A DNA stretch of 42,958 bases from JANMAT01 sp031359995 (GTDB lineage: Bacteria > Actinomycetota > Acidimicrobiia > Acidimicrobiales > Ilumatobacteraceae), in contig JANMAT010000191.1 in NCBI GenBank assembly GCA_031359995.1, forward strand, positions 1 through 42,958. The letters run 5' to 3'. The position numbers and the translations under genes were made by a program. Below, piece by piece: positions 10,991 to 18,248 of the stretch. Below the pieces are notes generated by a model. It did not search any database and was not told where the DNA came from. It saw nothing but the letters and a program-made list of their open reading frames with translations. Each line of letters begins with the position of its first letter. The first letter of the stretch is position 1.

Positions 10991-12259
10991 TCATCGTTGG
11001 GCCTCGCCGTCACGCACCACGAGCTGCCCGGCGAACACCGTGTGGCGGACCTTGCCCCGTACCGACCGCCCGGCGTACGGCGTGTTCCGGCTCTTCGATG
11101 CCAGCAGCGCCGGCGTCACCGTCCACGTGAGGTCGGGGTCGAACACCGCCAGGTTGGCCGGCCGCCCCGCCTCGATGGGGCCGCCGTGGCGCTCCTGCAG
11201 GCCGGCGATGGCCGCCGGCTGCCACGACAGCAGCGCCACTACCTGGGGCAGGTCGAGGCCCAGCTCCCCCAGGGCCAGCGCCAGCGCCGTCTCCAGGCCG
11301 AGCATGCCGGGCGGCGCCTGATCGAGCGCCTGCTCCTTGGCCTCGGTCGGATGGGGAGCGTGGTCGGTGGCGATGGCGTCGATCGTGCCGTCGCGCAGAC
11401 CCTCCTTCAGGGCGGCGATGTCGGCCGCGGTGCGCAACGGCGGGTTCACCTTGTACACCGGGTCGTAGCTGGCCAGCATCTCGTCGGTGAGGGTGAAGTG
11501 GTGGGGGCACGCCTCGGCGGTGACGGGCAGGCCGTCGGCCTTGGCCGCCCGTACGAGGGCGACGCTGCGCGCCGTCGACAGGTGCAGCAGGTGCAGCTTG
11601 CACCCGGTGAGGCGGCTCAGCTCGATGTCGCGGAAGACCATCAGCTCTTCGGCGATCGACGGCCAGCCCGGCAGGCCGAGCCGCGAGCAGCACGAGCCCT
11701 CGTGCATGACCGCACCCTTGGTGAGGCTGCTGACCTCGCAGTGCTGGGCCAGCGTGAGGCCGAGGCCCTTGGCGTACTCCATGGCCCGGCGCATCACCAG
11801 CGGGTCCTGCACGCCGTTGCCGTCGTCGGTGAACAGGCGCACCCCAGCCCCGGCTAGTTCGGCCATGGGCGCCAGCTGCTCGCCGGCTCTGCCCATGGTG
11901 ATGCAGCCCGACGGCGCCACCTCGCACAGGCCGGCGCGCTCGCCCGCCCGCTTCACGTGCTCGACCACCGCCAGGCTGTCATGGGGCGGTTCGGTGTTGG
12001 GCATGGCCACCAGAGCGGTGAACCCGCCCTTGGCGCCGGCGCGCGAACCGGTCTCTACGGTCTCGGCCTCTTCCCGGCCCGGCTCGCGCAGGTGGGTGTG
12101 CAGGTCGACGAAGCCGGGCGCCACGATGCAGCCCGACGCGTCGATCTCGCCGTCGCCGCGCAGGTTCGCACCGACCTCGGCGATCAGGCCCCCCTCGATG
12201 CGCACGTCGGCCGGGCGTTGCCCGGTGCGGTCGAGCACCGTGCCGCCCTTCAAGATCAT
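10991..12259 (-). CDS. pyrC: Dihydroorotase
   Basis: Cyclises carbamoyl aspartate to dihydroorotate; amidohydrolase fold, 422 residues from the ATG at 12259. The metal site is visible as DLHTHLREPG near residue 55, the substrate loop as AMPNTEPP, a metal His in the HLLHLSTARSV region, and the catalytic Asp in ATDHAPH at about 300. This is the long, type I form used by actinobacteria. The ATG has AAGGA 7 nt upstream. A GTG five codons earlier (12274) overlaps the pyrB stop as GTGA and has GGGGAG upstream, so it is an equally possible start. It lies between pyrB and carA in the pyr operon. Confidence 0.96.
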   Translation of the reverse strand: MILKGGTVLDRTGQRPADVRIEGGLIAEVGANLRGDGEIDASGCIVAPGFVDLHTHLREPGREEAETVETGSRAGAKGGFTALVAMPNTEPPHDSLAVVEHVKRAGERAGLCEVAPSGCITMGRAGEQLAPMAELAGAGVRLFTDDGNGVQDPLVMRRAMEYAKGLGLTLAQHCEVSSLTKGAVMHEGSCCSRLGLPGWPSIAEELMVFRDIELSRLTGCKLHLLHLSTARSVALVRAAKADGLPVTAEACPHHFTLTDEMLASYDPVYKVNPPLRTAADIAALKEGLRDGTIDAIATDHAPHPTEAKEQALDQAPPGMLGLETALALALGELGLDLPQVVALLSWQPAAIAGLQERHGGPIEAGRPANLAVFDPDLTWTVTPALLASKSRNTPYAGRSVRGKVRHTVFAGQLVVRDGEAQR

Positions 12260-12270
12260 GCTCGCGTCCT

Positions 12271-13215
12271 TCACGATTCGCTCCCCAGACCCGTGCCGCT
12301 TCCCAGCAGCTTGAACAGCACCGCCATGCGCACGGCCACGCCGTTGGTGACCTGTTGCGTGATCACCGAACCCGGCAGCTCCGACGGATCGACCGCCATC
12401 TCGATGCCGCGGTTCATCGGCCCCGGGTGCATCACCAGCGCGTGCTTGCCGAGCCGCCTGGCCCGCTCGGGCGTGAGCCCGTAGAGCGAGGTGTACTCGC
12501 GCAGCGAGGGCACCAGCGCCTCGGTCATGCGCTCGCGCTGCATGCGCAGCAGGTAGATCACGTCGAGCTCGGCCATGAGCGGGTCGAGCTCGTGGCTCAC
12601 CGTGACAGGCCAACCCTCCACCGCCGGTGGCAGCAGGGTGGGCGGCGCCACCAGAGTGACGTGGGCGCCCAGGGTGCTGAACGCGTCCACATCGCTGCGG
12701 GCCACCCGCGAGTGCTTGATGTCGCCCACGATGGCGATGCGCAGGCCGTCCAGGCTCGGGCGGTTCAGCGCGGTGCGGATCGTGTAGCAGTCGAGCAGGG
12801 CCTGGGTGGGGTGCTGATGCCAGCCGTCGCCGGCGTTGATGACGCTGGCCTGCGTCCACCGGCTGATCTGCCAGGGCACGCCGCTCGACTTGTGGCGCAC
12901 CACGAAGGCGTCCACGCCCATGGCCTCGACCGTCTCGATGGTGTCGCGCAGGCTCTCGCCCTTGTTCACGCTCGAGGTCGACACCGAGAAGTTCATGGTG
13001 TCGGCCGACAGGCGCTTGGCCGCGGTCTCGAAGCTCATGCGGGTGCGGGTCGAGTCCTCGAAGAACAGCGACACCACCGTGCGCCCCCGCAGGGCCGGCA
13101 CCTTCGGCATGGGGCGGGCGTTGATCTCGGCCATGTGATCGGTGAGGTCGAGCAGCTCGAGGATGCCGTCGGCGCCGCCGAGCTCGTCGATGGATCGCAG
13201 GTGCGGTCGGCTCAT
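12271..13215 (-). CDS. pyrB: Aspartate carbamoyltransferase catalytic subunit
   Basis: Condenses carbamoyl phosphate with aspartate, the first committed step of pyrimidine synthesis. It has 314 residues. The carbamoyl-phosphate motif FFEDSTRTRMSFE is complete, the mobile loop is SVNKGESLRDT, and HQHPTQALLDCYTI and HPGPMNRGIE are the ligand-binding loops. There is no regulatory pyrI gene, in keeping with control by PyrR. The ATG overlaps the pyrR stop as ATGA (13212-13215). The last ten residues after FKLLGSG are a short unconserved tail. Confidence 0.97.
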   Translation of the reverse strand: MSRPHLRSIDELGGADGILELLDLTDHMAEINARPMPKVPALRGRTVVSLFFEDSTRTRMSFETAAKRLSADTMNFSVSTSSVNKGESLRDTIETVEAMGVDAFVVRHKSSGVPWQISRWTQASVINAGDGWHQHPTQALLDCYTIRTALNRPSLDGLRIAIVGDIKHSRVARSDVDAFSTLGAHVTLVAPPTLLPPAVEGWPVTVSHELDPLMAELDVIYLLRMQRERMTEALVPSLREYTSLYGLTPERARRLGKHALVMHPGPMNRGIEMAVDPSELPGSVITQQVTNGVAVRMAVLFKLLGSGTGLGSES

Positions 13216-13790
13216 GTCGGTGCTCCCTCCGCGGCGGCCGGGCGTTCGATGACGACACCGTCGGCGGTGACGCTCACGTTCTCGGACCGGCTCGTGGGCA
13301 GGTTCTTGCCGACGTAGTCGGGCCGGATCGGCAGCTCGCGGTGGCCGCGGTCGACCATCACGGCGAGCTGCACGGCCCGGGGCCGCCCGTGGTCGCCGAT
13401 GGCGTCGAGGGCGGCCCGGATGGTGCGACCGGTGAAGAGCACGTCATCGACCAGCACCACGGTGGCACCGTTCAGGTCGGGCAGATCGGTGACCGAGCCG
13501 GGCACGATCGGCCGCAGGCCGATGTCGTCGCGGTACATCGAGATGTCGACCGTGCCGAGCGGCACCGTGGTGCCGGGCTCGATCTCGGCCAAGCGGGCGG
13601 CCAGGCGCTGGGCCAGCCACACCCCGCCCTTCTGCACCCCCACGAGCACCACGCCGTCGAGGCCCTTGTTGTGCTCGACGATCTCGTGGGCGATGCGGGT
13701 GACGGCCCGCTTGAGGTCGGCCTCGTTCAGGGGCCGGGTAGAGAAAACGCCCCCGGGAGGGGGCGTGCGCGAAAGATCTGGTTCGGCCAT
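13212..13790 (-). CDS. pyrR: PyrR, pyr mRNA-binding regulator/uracil phosphoribosyltransferase
   Basis: UMP-responsive RNA-binding regulator of the pyr operon, often with uracil phosphoribosyltransferase activity. It has a type I phosphoribosyltransferase fold with the PRPP loop VVLVDDVLFTGRTIRAAL, the hallmark MYRDD, and the PyrR signature VDRGHRELPIRPDYVGKNLP. About 22 residues precede the conserved RAVTRIAHEIVEHNKG core. The ATG at 13790 (192 residues) has GGAAGGA 9 nt upstream; a GTG at 13796 is the alternative. No start codon exists closer to the conserved core. Hence the GC hairpin at 13747-13766 really lies within codons. The gene is preceded by a PyrR-binding stem-loop, so it probably represses its own translation. 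Confidence 0.96.
   Translation of the reverse strand: MAEPDLSRTPPPGGVFSTRPLNEADLKRAVTRIAHEIVEHNKGLDGVVLVGVQKGGVWLAQRLAARLAEIEPGTTVPLGTVDISMYRDDIGLRPIVPGSVTDLPDLNGATVVLVDDVLFTGRTIRAALDAIGDHGRPRAVQLAVMVDRGHRELPIRPDYVGKNLPTSRSENVSVTADGVVIERPAAAEGAPT
13743..13766 (-). terminator. Terminator-like hairpin inside the first codons of pyrR
   Basis: On the minus strand ACGCCCCC and GGGGGCGT form a perfect 8-bp stem around the loop TCCC, and the stem runs into TTTTC. This is the shape of an intrinsic terminator, only 24 nt after the pyrR start codon and about 40 nt after the PyrR-binding loop. Codons there are for RTPPPGGVF, a non-conserved part of PyrR. Whether it stops transcription is not known; a chance GC-rich hairpin is possible. 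Confidence 0.4.
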
Positions 13791-13804
13791 CGGCACATGT
13801 CCTT

Positions 13805-13838
13805 CCGTGCGGGCCTCACAGGACCCGCTTCACGGTCG
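13805..13838 (-). promoter_or_regulatory. PyrR-binding RNA stem-loop in the pyrR leader
   Basis: Read on the minus strand, GGGTCCTGTGAGGCCC sits at the tip of a hairpin. This matches the known PyrR binding loop core GUCCNGNGAGGC, with the hexaloop CUGUGA fitting CNGNGA. The upper stem is GCGGG/CCCGC (13824-13828 with 13809-13813). A GAA purine bulge on the 5' side and a lower stem CCGT/ACGG complete the known architecture. The 3' strand of the lower stem touches the GGAAGG ribosome binding site, so PyrR-UMP binding would be expected to block pyrR translation, as described for Mycobacterium smegmatis. Confidence 0.85.
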
Positions 13839-13845
13839 AACCCCG

Positions 13846-13851
13846 ACCATA
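13846..13851 (-). promoter_or_regulatory. Candidate -10 box of the pyr operon
   Basis: TATGGT on the minus strand, 55 nt before the pyrR ATG. A transcript starting about 7 nt downstream would carry the PyrR-binding loop almost at its 5' end. No -35 consensus is seen. A GGTCG/CGACC hairpin follows directly and shares bases with the lower stem of the PyrR loop. Confidence 0.4.
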
Positions 13852-13982
13852 GCGCGATCGACCGGGTGGGCGCGGACCATCGTTCGGGCCATCGGCCTGG
13901 CCCGGCTGCCGGTGCTGCGGGCGACCATCGCCGACCTCGTCGGGCTGATCGGCGAGCTCGAGTCGCTCGGACCGCGGCGCCG

Positions 13983-14038
13983 CCTCGTGCTGGGTCATGT
14001 CGGCGCGCACGTCGGCGCCGGAAGGACCCAGCACGAGG
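13983..14038. repeat. Inverted repeat with 14-bp perfect arms
   Basis: CCTCGTGCTGGGTC (13983-13996) is exactly complementary to 14025-14038, with a 28-nt middle that contains a further 5-bp stem (GGCGC 14002-14006 with GCGCC 14015-14019). No T-run follows on either strand, so it is not a classical intrinsic terminator, but it stands 81 nt after the nusB stop and may end the upstream transcript or be a protein-binding site. Confidence 0.7.
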
Positions 14039-14118
14039 TGAGCTTCCTGGCCGGTTCGGCCACGTGGTCGACCGGCACGCCCGGCTCGCCGCCTGCCGCG
14101 GCGTCGATGTGTGAGCGG

Positions 14119-14544
14119 TCAGCTCTTGGCGCGGACGTCGCGGGCGATGGCGGCGAGCACGCCGTTCACGAAACGCCCGGAGTCGTCGGTGGAGAAGCGC
14201 TTGGCCAGCTCGACCGCTTCGTCGAGCACGACGGCCACCGGCACCTCGGGCCGCGCCAGCAGTTCGAACGTGGCGATGCGCAGCACCGTGCGGTCGACCT
14301 GGGCCATGCGGGCCAGCGTCCAACCCTTGGCGTACCGGGTGATCAGCTCGTCGATGCGACCCTGCTCGGTCTCGACCCCGCGCACGAGCAGCTCGGCGAG
14401 GGCGTCGGGCGCGACGGGCAACCCGTCGACCACGGCGCCGGCGCCCATGCCCTTGGCCTCGGCCTCGTACAGCAGGCTCAGGGCGCGCTCGCGCGCCTCG
14501 GACCGCTCGTCATCGAGCCGGGCGATGTGGGTGCGACGCGTCAC
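14119..14544 (-). CDS. nusB: Transcription antitermination factor NusB
   Basis: RNA-binding factor that joins NusE (ribosomal protein S10) on boxA RNA in rRNA antitermination. The all-helical family pattern is visible: SEARERALSLLYEAEAKG near the N-terminus, RIDELITRYAKGWTLARMAQVDR in the middle, and VPVAVVLDEAVELAKRFSTD followed by FVNGVLAAIARD at the end. It has 141 residues. The start is GTG at 14544, directly next to the efp stop with no spacer, so translation probably depends on the ribosomes finishing efp. The efp-nusB pairing is typical of actinobacteria and firmicutes. Confidence 0.95.
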   Translation of the reverse strand: MTRRTHIARLDDERSEARERALSLLYEAEAKGMGAGAVVDGLPVAPDALAELLVRGVETEQGRIDELITRYAKGWTLARMAQVDRTVLRIATFELLARPEVPVAVVLDEAVELAKRFSTDDSGRFVNGVLAAIARDVRAKS

Positions 14545-15108
14545 TCAGACCCGGGTGATGTAGTCGCCGGAGCGGGTGTCGACCTTGACCCGGTCTCCGA
14601 TGTTGATGAACAGCGGCACCTGCAGGGCCTTGCCCGTCTCGAGGGTGGCCGGCTTGCGGGCACCCGAGACGCGGTCGCCCTGGATGCCGGGCTCGGTCTC
14701 GGCGATGGTGAGCTCCACCGAGGCCGGGATCTCGCAGCTGATGATCTCGTCACCGAAGAAGGCGAGCACGGCTGTGGCCTGCTCGATGAGGTAGTCCTTG
14801 GCGTCGCCGAGGGCGACGGGCGCCACGTTCAGCTGGTCGTAGGTGGACGTGTCCATGAACACGTACTCGTCGCCGTCCTTGTACAGGAACTGCATGTCCT
14901 TCTTCTCGACGATGGCCTGCTCGACCCGGATGCCGGCGTTGAAGGTCCTTTCGATCACCGCGCCCGTGCGGGCGTTGCGGATCTTCGTGCGCACGAACGC
15001 ACCACCCTTGCCCGGCTTGACGTGCTGGAACTCGACGACCGTGAACAGGCCGTTGTCGAGCAGCAGCGTGATCCCGTTCTTCAGGTCGTTCGTGGTGATG
15101 GCGGGCAT
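14545..15108 (-). CDS. efp: Translation elongation factor P
   Basis: Relieves ribosome stalling at polyproline stretches. It has 187 residues with the KOW-like N domain and two OB domains. The tip loop is VKPGKGGAFVRTKIRN with K34 at the place that is modified in some bacteria. The C-terminus has the conserved GKALQVPLFINIGDRVKVDTRSGDYITRV. The ATG at 15108 has AAGGA at 7 nt upstream. Its first 28 nt overlap the end of pepQ in another frame, so the two must be translated in a coupled way. Several proteins here have proline runs that could need EF-P, for example PyrR residues 11-13. Confidence 0.97.
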   Translation of the reverse strand: MPAITTNDLKNGITLLLDNGLFTVVEFQHVKPGKGGAFVRTKIRNARTGAVIERTFNAGIRVEQAIVEKKDMQFLYKDGDEYVFMDTSTYDQLNVAPVALGDAKDYLIEQATAVLAFFGDEIISCEIPASVELTIAETEPGIQGDRVSGARKPATLETGKALQVPLFINIGDRVKVDTRSGDYITRV

Positions 15109-16226
15109 GAGAGATCCTTGGGCGTCTTCGTGAGTGGCCGGCACCCGGAAGGGGTGACGAGCACGGTGTCCTCGACCCGGACACCGCCGAATCCGACACG
15201 ATAGACGCCCGGCTCCACGGTCACCACGTTGCCGACCGCCAGGGTGTCGGTGGCCGCCGGTCCGGCCCACGGCGACTCGTGGATCTGGAGGCCCACGCCA
15301 TGGCCCGTGCCGTGGGTGAACAGCTCGCCCAGCCCTCGTGCGTCGATGACCCCCGCACAGGTCTCGTGCAGCGTTCGGCCGCCCAGGCCGGGACGCACCG
15401 CGGCCACACCGGCGGCCTGGGCCGCGGTGGCCGCCTCGATCAGCTCCTCCTGCCAGCCGGCGGGTTCGTCGCCCACCACGACCGTGCGGGTCATGTCGGA
15501 GCAGTAGCCGTCGACCACGCACCCGAAGTCGATCACCAGCAGGTCGCCCAGTGCGATGGGCGTGTGGTCGGCCCGGTGGTGGGGCAGGGCGGCGTTGGCA
15601 CCGGCCGACACGATGGTGTCGAAGCTCGGCCCGCCGGCGCCCCGGGCCCGCATGGCGTCCTCGAGGGCGTGGGCGAAGGCCCGCTCGCTCACGCCGGTGG
15701 CGGCCAGGGGCAGCATCTCGGTCAGGGCGGCCGACGCGATGTCGCAGGCGGCCTCGATGCGGGCGACCTCGCCGGCGTCCTTGACCGCCCGCAGGGCCTC
15801 CACCAGGTCGTGGGTGGGCACCACCTCGGCCGCCCCGAACGCGGTGGCCAGGGCCCGCTGCTCGGCCCACGTGACCGAGCCGGCTTCCAGCCCGATGCGG
15901 CCCGCCCCCCTGGCGGCGGCGGCCAGCAGCTCGCGCTGCTGGGGCTGGGTGCGCCCGATGATGAGCCGGCACTCCACACCGGCGGCGACCAGTTCGGCGG
16001 CGGCCTGGTCCTGGTAGCGGCCGTCGGTGACCAGTACGGCGTCGCTCGCGGTCACCAGCAGGCGGGCGGCCGAGCCGGTGAAGCCGGTGAGGTAGCGGAT
16101 GTTGGGCAGCGACGTGACCACCACGGCGTCGACACCGGCGGCCGCCAGGCGATCGCGCAGACGATCGAGCCGAGGCGCCTGGTCGAGCGGGGGCAGACCC
16201 GCGGTGGGGTCGGCCGTCACCGTCAC
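15081..16226 (-). CDS. pepQ: M24 family aminopeptidase (Xaa-Pro peptidase, PepQ/YpdF type)
   Basis: Metallopeptidase with the pita-bread fold that removes residues next to proline. The N-terminal creatinase-like domain includes LPNIRYLTGFTGSAARLLVT. The C-terminal catalytic domain has the five metal ligands in VIDFGCVVDGYCSDMTRT (two Asp), THGTGHGVGLQIHE (His), VVTVEPGVY (Glu) and GVRVEDTVL (Glu). From the GTG at 16226, which overlaps the aroQ stop as GTGA, it has 381 residues; a second GTG at 16220 is possible. The C-terminal codons overlap efp by 28 nt. The aroQ-pepQ-efp-nusB order is common in Gram-positive bacteria. Whether it is a dipeptidase or an aminopeptidase cannot be told from sequence. 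Confidence 0.9.
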   Translation of the reverse strand: MTVTADPTAGLPPLDQAPRLDRLRDRLAAAGVDAVVVTSLPNIRYLTGFTGSAARLLVTASDAVLVTDGRYQDQAAAELVAAGVECRLIIGRTQPQQRELLAAAARGAGRIGLEAGSVTWAEQRALATAFGAAEVVPTHDLVEALRAVKDAGEVARIEAACDIASAALTEMLPLAATGVSERAFAHALEDAMRARGAGGPSFDTIVSAGANAALPHHRADHTPIALGDLLVIDFGCVVDGYCSDMTRTVVVGDEPAGWQEELIEAATAAQAAGVAAVRPGLGGRTLHETCAGVIDARGLGELFTHGTGHGVGLQIHESPWAGPAATDTLAVGNVVTVEPGVYRVGFGGVRVEDTVLVTPSGCRPLTKTPKDLSCPPSPRTT

Positions 16227-16681
16227 CCGGCGCCGTCCACGCCCAGGAACCGGGCCACCGCCTGCACGGCGAGCTCGTAGCCGTGGATGCCGAAGCCCAT
16301 CAGCGAGCCCTTGGCCACCGGCGCGACCACGCTCGTGTGGCGCCATGGCTCGCGGGCGTTCGGGTTCGAGATGTGGACCTCGACGATGGGCCCGCTGAAG
16401 GCGCTGAGTGCGTCGTGCAGACCCCAGGCGTAATGAGTGAAGGCGCCGGGGTTGATGACGATGCCAGCACAGCGGTCGCGGGCGCCGTGGATGACGTCGA
16501 TCAGCACACCTTCGTGGTTCGACTGCTGCGCCTCCACGTCGAGCCCGAACGGCCCCGCCGTGGCGCGCACGCGGTCTTCGTAATCGGCCAGCGTGAGGGT
16601 GCCGTAGATGTGGGGCTCGCGCTGGCCCAGCAGGTTCAGGTTCGGTCCGTGCAGCAGCAGCAGGATGGGTCGTTCGCTCAT
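16223..16681 (-). CDS. aroQ: 3-dehydroquinate dehydratase, type II
   Basis: Third step of the shikimate pathway, dehydroquinate to dehydroshikimate. It has 152 residues, the size of the dodecameric type II enzyme. GPNLNLLGQREPHIYG holds the catalytic Tyr and the lid Arg, QSNHEGVLIDVIH the substrate loop, and NPGAFTHYAWGLHDAL and EVHISNPNAREPWRHTSVV the His/Ser/Arg site. The ATG overlaps the stop of the acetyltransferase gene upstream as ATGA, and its own stop overlaps pepQ as GTGA. Confidence 0.97.
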   Translation of the reverse strand: MSERPILLLLHGPNLNLLGQREPHIYGTLTLADYEDRVRATAGPFGLDVEAQQSNHEGVLIDVIHGARDRCAGIVINPGAFTHYAWGLHDALSAFSGPIVEVHISNPNAREPWRHTSVVAPVAKGSLMGFGIHGYELAVQAVARFLGVDGAG

Positions 16682-17217
16682 GGCCGCCGCCCACGGTAGA
16701 GGACGTGGGGACGCAACGGATCGCCCGTGGCGACGTTGGGGTGCTCGAAGTCGGCCGCGGGATCGCGCACCAGGCCGATCTTCTCCATGACGCGGCGGGA
16801 CCTCACGTTGGCGACCGTCGTGAACGACACGACCTCGTCCAGTTCGAGCACGTCGAACGCGAAGGCGAGCACCGCGGTGGCGCCCTCGGGCGCGTAGCCC
16901 CGACCCCATTGATCGCGGGCCAGCCGCCAGCCGATCTCCACGCACGGCGTGAACGGTGCATCGAAGTCTGGCGCCCAGAGGCCCACGAACCCGATGCAGG
17001 CCGGGCCGCCCTTCACCTCGACGCACCACAGGCCGAAGCCGCGCTCGTCGAAGGACCGCTCCTGGCGGTCGAGTCCGGCGTCGCTCTGCTCACTCGTGAG
17101 GGCGGGGCCGAGGAACTCGACCACGGCCGCATCGGTGTTGATGGCGTGCATGACCGGTCGGTCGTCGGCGTGCCAACGCCGCAGCACCAGTCGCGCCGTC
17201 TCGATGGTGGGGCCCAT
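16678..17217 (-). CDS. GNAT acetyltransferase, RimJ/RimL type
   Basis: Acetyl-CoA-dependent N-acetyltransferase of 179 residues. It begins with the RimJ/L signature ETARLVLRRWHADDRPVMHAIN, continues with FGLWCVEVKGGPACIGFVGL, and has the acetyl-CoA binding motif A as EIGWRLARDQWGRGYAPEGATAVLAFAF, ending in VRSRRVMEKIGLVRD. Substrate unknown: N-terminal protein acetylation or small-molecule acetylation are both possible. It lies in the shikimate cluster between aroB and aroQ, sharing one base with aroB (TGATG) and 4 nt with aroQ (ATGA), so it is translated with them; a role in the pathway is not implied by sequence. Confidence 0.9.
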   Translation of the reverse strand: MGPTIETARLVLRRWHADDRPVMHAINTDAAVVEFLGPALTSEQSDAGLDRQERSFDERGFGLWCVEVKGGPACIGFVGLWAPDFDAPFTPCVEIGWRLARDQWGRGYAPEGATAVLAFAFDVLELDEVVSFTTVANVRSRRVMEKIGLVRDPAADFEHPNVATGDPLRPHVLYRGRRP

Positions 17218-18248
17218 CACGCGAGCGACGCCTGGAGGTCGAACGCGGCCTCCACAGCGGCGAGCGGCACTCGGGCCACGACCGCGACCCCGTCGGCGCC
17301 GTCGAGCACGAACGTGAGCCCGTCGATGGCCTTCTTGTCCCGCCCCATGAGCTCCACCAGGCGGCGGCGATCGGCACCGGCGGGTACGGTGGTGTCGAGC
17401 CCGTACTCGTCGCCCACCACCCGCACGTGCTCGGCGACGCGGTCGTCGTCGATGCGGCCGAGCACACGGCCCAGGCACGCGGCGTACACGAGCCCGATGG
17501 CCACCGCCTCGCCGTGGCGCAGATCGTGGTCGCCGGCCGTCTCCAGTGCATGGGCCAAGGTGTGCCCGTAGTTCAGGATGGCCCGACCGCGCGTGTTGTC
17601 GCTGGCGATCGACTCGCGCTCGTCGGCCCCCACGACCTCGGCCTTGATGGCCACGCAGCGGGCCACGCGCTCGGGCAGGGCCATGGCCAGCAGGTCGTCG
17701 CCGGTGAGGAAGTGGTACTTGGCCATCTCGCCCAGGCCGCAGCGCTTCTCGCGCTCGGGCAGCGTGGCCAGCGCGTCGATGTCGCACACCACGCCGGCCG
17801 GCTGCCAGAAGGCGCCGACCAGGTTCTTGCCCTCGGGCAGGTTCACGCCGGTCTTGCCGCCGATGGCGGCGTCGACCATGCCCAGCAGCGTGGTGGGCAC
17901 GTGCACCACGTCGATGCCCCGGTGGTAGGCCGCGGCGGCGAAGCCGCCGACGTCGGTCACGATGCCGCCGCCCACCGCGACGATGCAGTCGGCCCGGCTC
18001 ATGCCCCACGCCGCGAAGCCCCGGCACAGGTCCTCGACGGTGCTCAACCGCTTGTGGGCCTCGCCGTCGCCGATGGTGAACACGCGGTGCTCGCGACCAG
18101 GGTCGACGGTGAGCGGGATGGTCGCCTGCGTCACCACGGCGACACGCCTGGCCCGCGCCGGCACCAGCGAGGCCAGTTCGGCGACGGCGCCGTGGCCGAC
18201 GAGCACACCGTAGGAGCGCCCGGCGACGACTACCTCGACGCGGATCAT
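17217..18248 (-). CDS. aroB: 3-dehydroquinate synthase
   Basis: NAD- and metal-dependent conversion of DAHP to dehydroquinate, the second shikimate step. It has 343 residues. The NAD-binding GGGIVTDVGGFAAAAYHRG and the substrate loop PTTLLGMVDAAIGGKTGVN are intact. Metal ligands appear as Glu in the KAEVVGADERES region and His in LNYGHTLAHALE and RHGEAVAIGL. The start ATG overlaps the aroK stop as ATGA. Its C-terminal end (AAVEAAFDLQASLA) shares a base with the acetyltransferase start. Confidence 0.97.
   Translation of the reverse strand: MIRVEVVVAGRSYGVLVGHGAVAELASLVPARARRVAVVTQATIPLTVDPGREHRVFTIGDGEAHKRLSTVEDLCRGFAAWGMSRADCIVAVGGGIVTDVGGFAAAAYHRGIDVVHVPTTLLGMVDAAIGGKTGVNLPEGKNLVGAFWQPAGVVCDIDALATLPEREKRCGLGEMAKYHFLTGDDLLAMALPERVARCVAIKAEVVGADERESIASDNTRGRAILNYGHTLAHALETAGDHDLRHGEAVAIGLVYAACLGRVLGRIDDDRVAEHVRVVGDEYGLDTTVPAGADRRRLVELMGRDKKAIDGLTFVLDGADGVAVVARVPLAAVEAAFDLQASLA

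Larger units (their letters stand above)
13791..14118. other. 328-nt spacer between nusB and pyrR, no gene recognised
   Basis: Holds the pyrR leader and promoter (13791-13851) and a long inverted repeat (13983-14038). Reading frames are open on both strands, including a possible 60-residue minus-strand peptide starting at an ATG near 13998, but composition is hydrophilic (rich in Gln, Gly, Pro, Arg) and resembles no family I know. Several actinobacteria have bldD at this place; it is absent here. Confidence 0.6.

Noticed and set aside
13834..13847. T-arm-like sequence (GGGGTTCGACC on the minus strand) suggesting a tRNA
   Set aside because: No acceptor, D or anticodon arms fit around it; it is better explained as part of the pyrR leader.
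13816..14034. Small minus-strand open frame of 72 codons between nusB and pyrR
   Set aside because: Hydrophilic Gln/Pro/Arg/Gly-rich translation, no ribosome binding site, runs through the -10 candidate and the inverted repeat.
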